DNA of 51,017 nucleotides from Candidatus Yanofskybacteria bacterium. GTDB lineage: Bacteria; Patescibacteriota; Minisyncoccia; 2-02-FULL-40-12; IGHO2-01-FULL-4-A. Below the pieces are notes generated by a model. The model had not been told where the DNA came from, ran no database searches, and was given only the letters and a program-made list of their open reading frames with translations. Below, piece by piece: positions 49,547-51,017 of this stretch. Positions within the stretch are counted from its first letter, which is position 1. Every line of letters starts with the position of its first letter. The translations under genes were made by a program, and so were the position numbers. The stretch covers positions 323,519-374,535 of the forward strand of contig JACOZV010000001.1 of assembly GCA_016181175.1 (NCBI GenBank), in the 5' to 3' direction.

Positions 49547-49942
49547 ATGAAAAAAATATTAATCGCAGAGGACGAAGAGGTTTTACTAAATGTCCTTAAA
49601 GACAGATTTGAAGCCGAGGGCTGGACAGTTGTAATCGCAAAAGACGGCGAGGAAACGGTAGAAGCTATTAAGCAATCTCCGCCTGATTTGGTTTTGCTTG
49701 ATCTGGTTATGCCCAAGAAGGATGGTTTTGAGGTTTTGAAAGAGATAAGAAGTAATCCGGAATATAAAAATTTGCCAATTTTTATCATTCTTTCAAATCT
49801 TGGCTCTGATGAGGATATTAAAAAAGCATTAGCATTAGGAGCCAATGATTATTTCGTTAAAACCCAACACCCGATGAGTGAAATAGTGGAGAAGGTCAAA
49901 AAATACGAAGCGGGTGGAGCGAGTATTCAGACCGGGAATTAA
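49547..49942 (+). CDS. Single-domain response regulator
   Basis: 131 aa, a CheY-like receiver without an output domain. ILIAEDEE (acidic pocket), LVLLDLVMPKKDGFE with phospho-acceptor Asp52, IILSNLGSDED in place of the usual Thr/Ser switch region, and DYFVKTQHPMSEIVEKV with the conserved Lys. ATG 49547 is chosen over upstream frames because the receiver fold starts at MKKILIAED. Lies 4 bp after the kinase. Confidence 0.92.
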   Translation: MKKILIAEDEEVLLNVLKDRFEAEGWTVVIAKDGEETVEAIKQSPPDLVLLDLVMPKKDGFEVLKEIRSNPEYKNLPIFIILSNLGSDEDIKKALALGANDYFVKTQHPMSEIVEKVKKYEAGGASIQTGN

Positions 49943-49946
49943 ATTA

Positions 49947-51017
49947 ATGGCAAATAAGCTTTTAATTTTAGCTGTAGTTATCGGCTTGATGTTTTTGTAT
50001 ACCCAAACAGGCATTGCTGATATAACAAGCACCTTGAGACCGACTGCTGATGGCGGAGATGACAGCGCAAACTGGTTAAATACCGGCGGCACGGCTTGTA
50101 ATGCAACTGACTGTTATCTTGAAGTGGACGAATCAAGTGGTTCTTCGTGTACCGATAGCGACGGCGACACTTCGTTTATAGAAAGTTCAACCGAAGGGGC
50201 GAATCAAACTTTTGATGTTAATATCTCATCTATCCCGGATGGAGCGACAATTTCCCAGGTTGATATAACTGTTTGCCAAAAAAGAGTGGGTTCAGCGCCT
50301 CCCAACAAATTCCAAACAAGAAAATGCGTTGACGGGGTTTGTTCTAATTTCGGAACTGATAATGCGGCCGCGGGGAATTACGCTGAAGTTGCGCAATCCC
50401 ATACCGGTTTAAGTCTTTTGAAAACAGCGACAACTGATCTTGAGGTCGGGGTTTCTATCATGGGGACTAACAGTAAAGTGGTGCGGATAAGCCAAATTTC
50501 AGCGATAGTAACTTATACAATACCCGGAGAGCCGGCGGCCGTTGAAACGAGGAGTGGCGGAGGGGGCAACAGTCCGACAAAGATTATTTTTTCCGGCACG
50601 GCATATCCCGGGGCAACACTAGGAGTTTATCTAGCCAGAGAAGAATGGGGCGTGCTTCAGCAAGCTCTTATAGACGGAGAGTTTAATGCAGAAAACGACG
50701 GTAGTTTCCAAAAAGAGATAATAAGTCCCGTTGAAGAAAGGCGGGTTTATGTTCTCCGCATAAAAGATAAGGACGGAAAAGAAGGCCGATCCAAAGTTTT
50801 TACTTACGATACCAAATTTAATAGAGTTATTAACCAAGAAAACATTTTTTTTGCTCCTACGATCAACTTAAGCAAGCCGGCGGTTAGCAGAGGGGAGCTC
50901 CTGCTTATATCCGGATATGCGGCGCCCGGCAATAAAGTAGAATCAATCTTTGACGGCAAAGTTACAGGAGAAGTTAAAGCGGAAGAAGGCGGTTTATATA
51001 GAATTTTAATTGACACC
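49947..51017 (+). CDS. Secreted surface protein, 3'-truncated by the window edge
   Basis: 357 codons without a stop, running off the window. MANKLLILAVVIGLMFLYTQTGIA is a signal peptide. An N-terminal domain with paired cysteines follows (GGTACNATDCYLEV, then SSCTDSDGDTSFIE, then VDITVCQ ... RKCVDGVCSN), with a Gly-rich linker (RSGGGGNSPT). Two or more similar beta-domains come next (IIFSGTAYPGATLGVYL; PTINLSKPAVSRGELLLISGYAAPGNKVE). The repeats resemble immunoglobulin-like surface domains of CPR pilus or adhesin proteins, but no specific family is proven. It starts 4 bp after the response regulator and is likely its operon partner. Confidence 0.8.
   Translation, partial: MANKLLILAVVIGLMFLYTQTGIADITSTLRPTADGGDDSANWLNTGGTACNATDCYLEVDESSGSSCTDSDGDTSFIESSTEGANQTFDVNISSIPDGATISQVDITVCQKRVGSAPPNKFQTRKCVDGVCSNFGTDNAAAGNYAEVAQSHTGLSLLKTATTDLEVGVSIMGTNSKVVRISQISAIVTYTIPGEPAAVETRSGGGGNSPTKIIFSGTAYPGATLGVYLAREEWGVLQQALIDGEFNAENDGSFQKEIISPVEERRVYVLRIKDKDGKEGRSKVFTYDTKFNRVINQENIFFAPTINLSKPAVSRGELLLISGYAAPGNKVESIFDGKVTGEVKAEEGGLYRILIDT

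Noticed and set aside
1-51017. CRISPR arrays, rRNA genes, prophage or complete IS elements
   Set aside because: No regularly spaced direct repeats, no rRNA signature sequences, and no transposase, integrase or phage structural genes were seen.

Overview
The window looks like a chromosomal segment of a Patescibacteria (CPR) bacterium, probably Parcubacteria/Paceibacteria-like. The evidence is indirect. Genes are compact and AT-rich. Core proteins are minimised (a 352-aa DnaX, a 428-aa ProS without a large editing insertion, a 417-aa MurE-like ligase, a six-helix MFS-like protein). Several small proteins are of a CPR flavour. UGA is used as a stop, which argues against Gracilibacteria/Absconditabacteria. 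There is no rRNA to settle the taxonomy.

Layout. 1-0.7 kb: a proteasome alpha-subunit homologue (PrcA) overlapping the tail of an upstream gene. 0.8-6.1 kb: MurE-like ligase, small exported or unknown proteins, a cupredoxin-like protein, a presenilin/SPP-type intramembrane protease and a beta-CASP RNase. 6.2-16.6 kb: SLOG protein, Lon, MgtC, permease, O-antigen ligase, subtilisin and a half-MFS protein, separated by structured intergenic DNA. 16.8-23.8 kb: polX, then the murG-holB-frr-rseP-proS operon. 23.8-24.6 kb: an 800-bp gene-free block of structured RNA. 24.6-29.2 kb: mreB-mreC-(antisense SemiSWEET)-mreD-mrdA. 29.3-35.2 kb: greA, lysS-serS, alr-ftsQ. 35.2-38.2 kb: two GT39-type glycosyltransferases on the minus strand. 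38.2-44.0 kb: VirD4/HerA-like ATPase, GtrA, dnaX and a flippase-like protein. 44.0-47.2 kb: HAD hydrolase, kinase, MFS transporter and a decayed tRNA/GIY-YIG locus. 47.4-51 kb: histidine kinase, response regulator and a truncated secreted protein.

The most unusual signal is not a protein. The window is full of inverted repeats of several kinds. (1) Intergenic elements bounded by the terminal inverted repeat CTCAAAAATTACAAA lie a few bases after stop codons; two of them share a folded core with compensatory base changes in at least three helices. (2) A second two-copy family of about 117-nt 5' leaders begins at the predicted +1 with ATCCCGTACGAA, and its 5' end pairs with the bases just before the start codon. 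(3) Perfect palindromes are inserted in frame inside proS and lysS. (4) Hairpins lie over or directly against start codons (permease, greA, flippase-like gene). (5) A promoter-terminator-bounded RNA block upstream of mreB contains tiny ORFs with good Shine-Dalgarno sites and a pseudoknot over one of them.

Functionally the window is dominated by cell envelope and shape (MurE, MurG, Alr, FtsQ, MreBCD, PBP2, O-antigen ligase, GT39s, GtrA) and by proteolysis (proteasome, Lon, presenilin-like, RseP, subtilisin). Many strong promoters place the -10 box only 7-14 nt before the start codon, which suggests widespread leaderless or nearly leaderless transcription.
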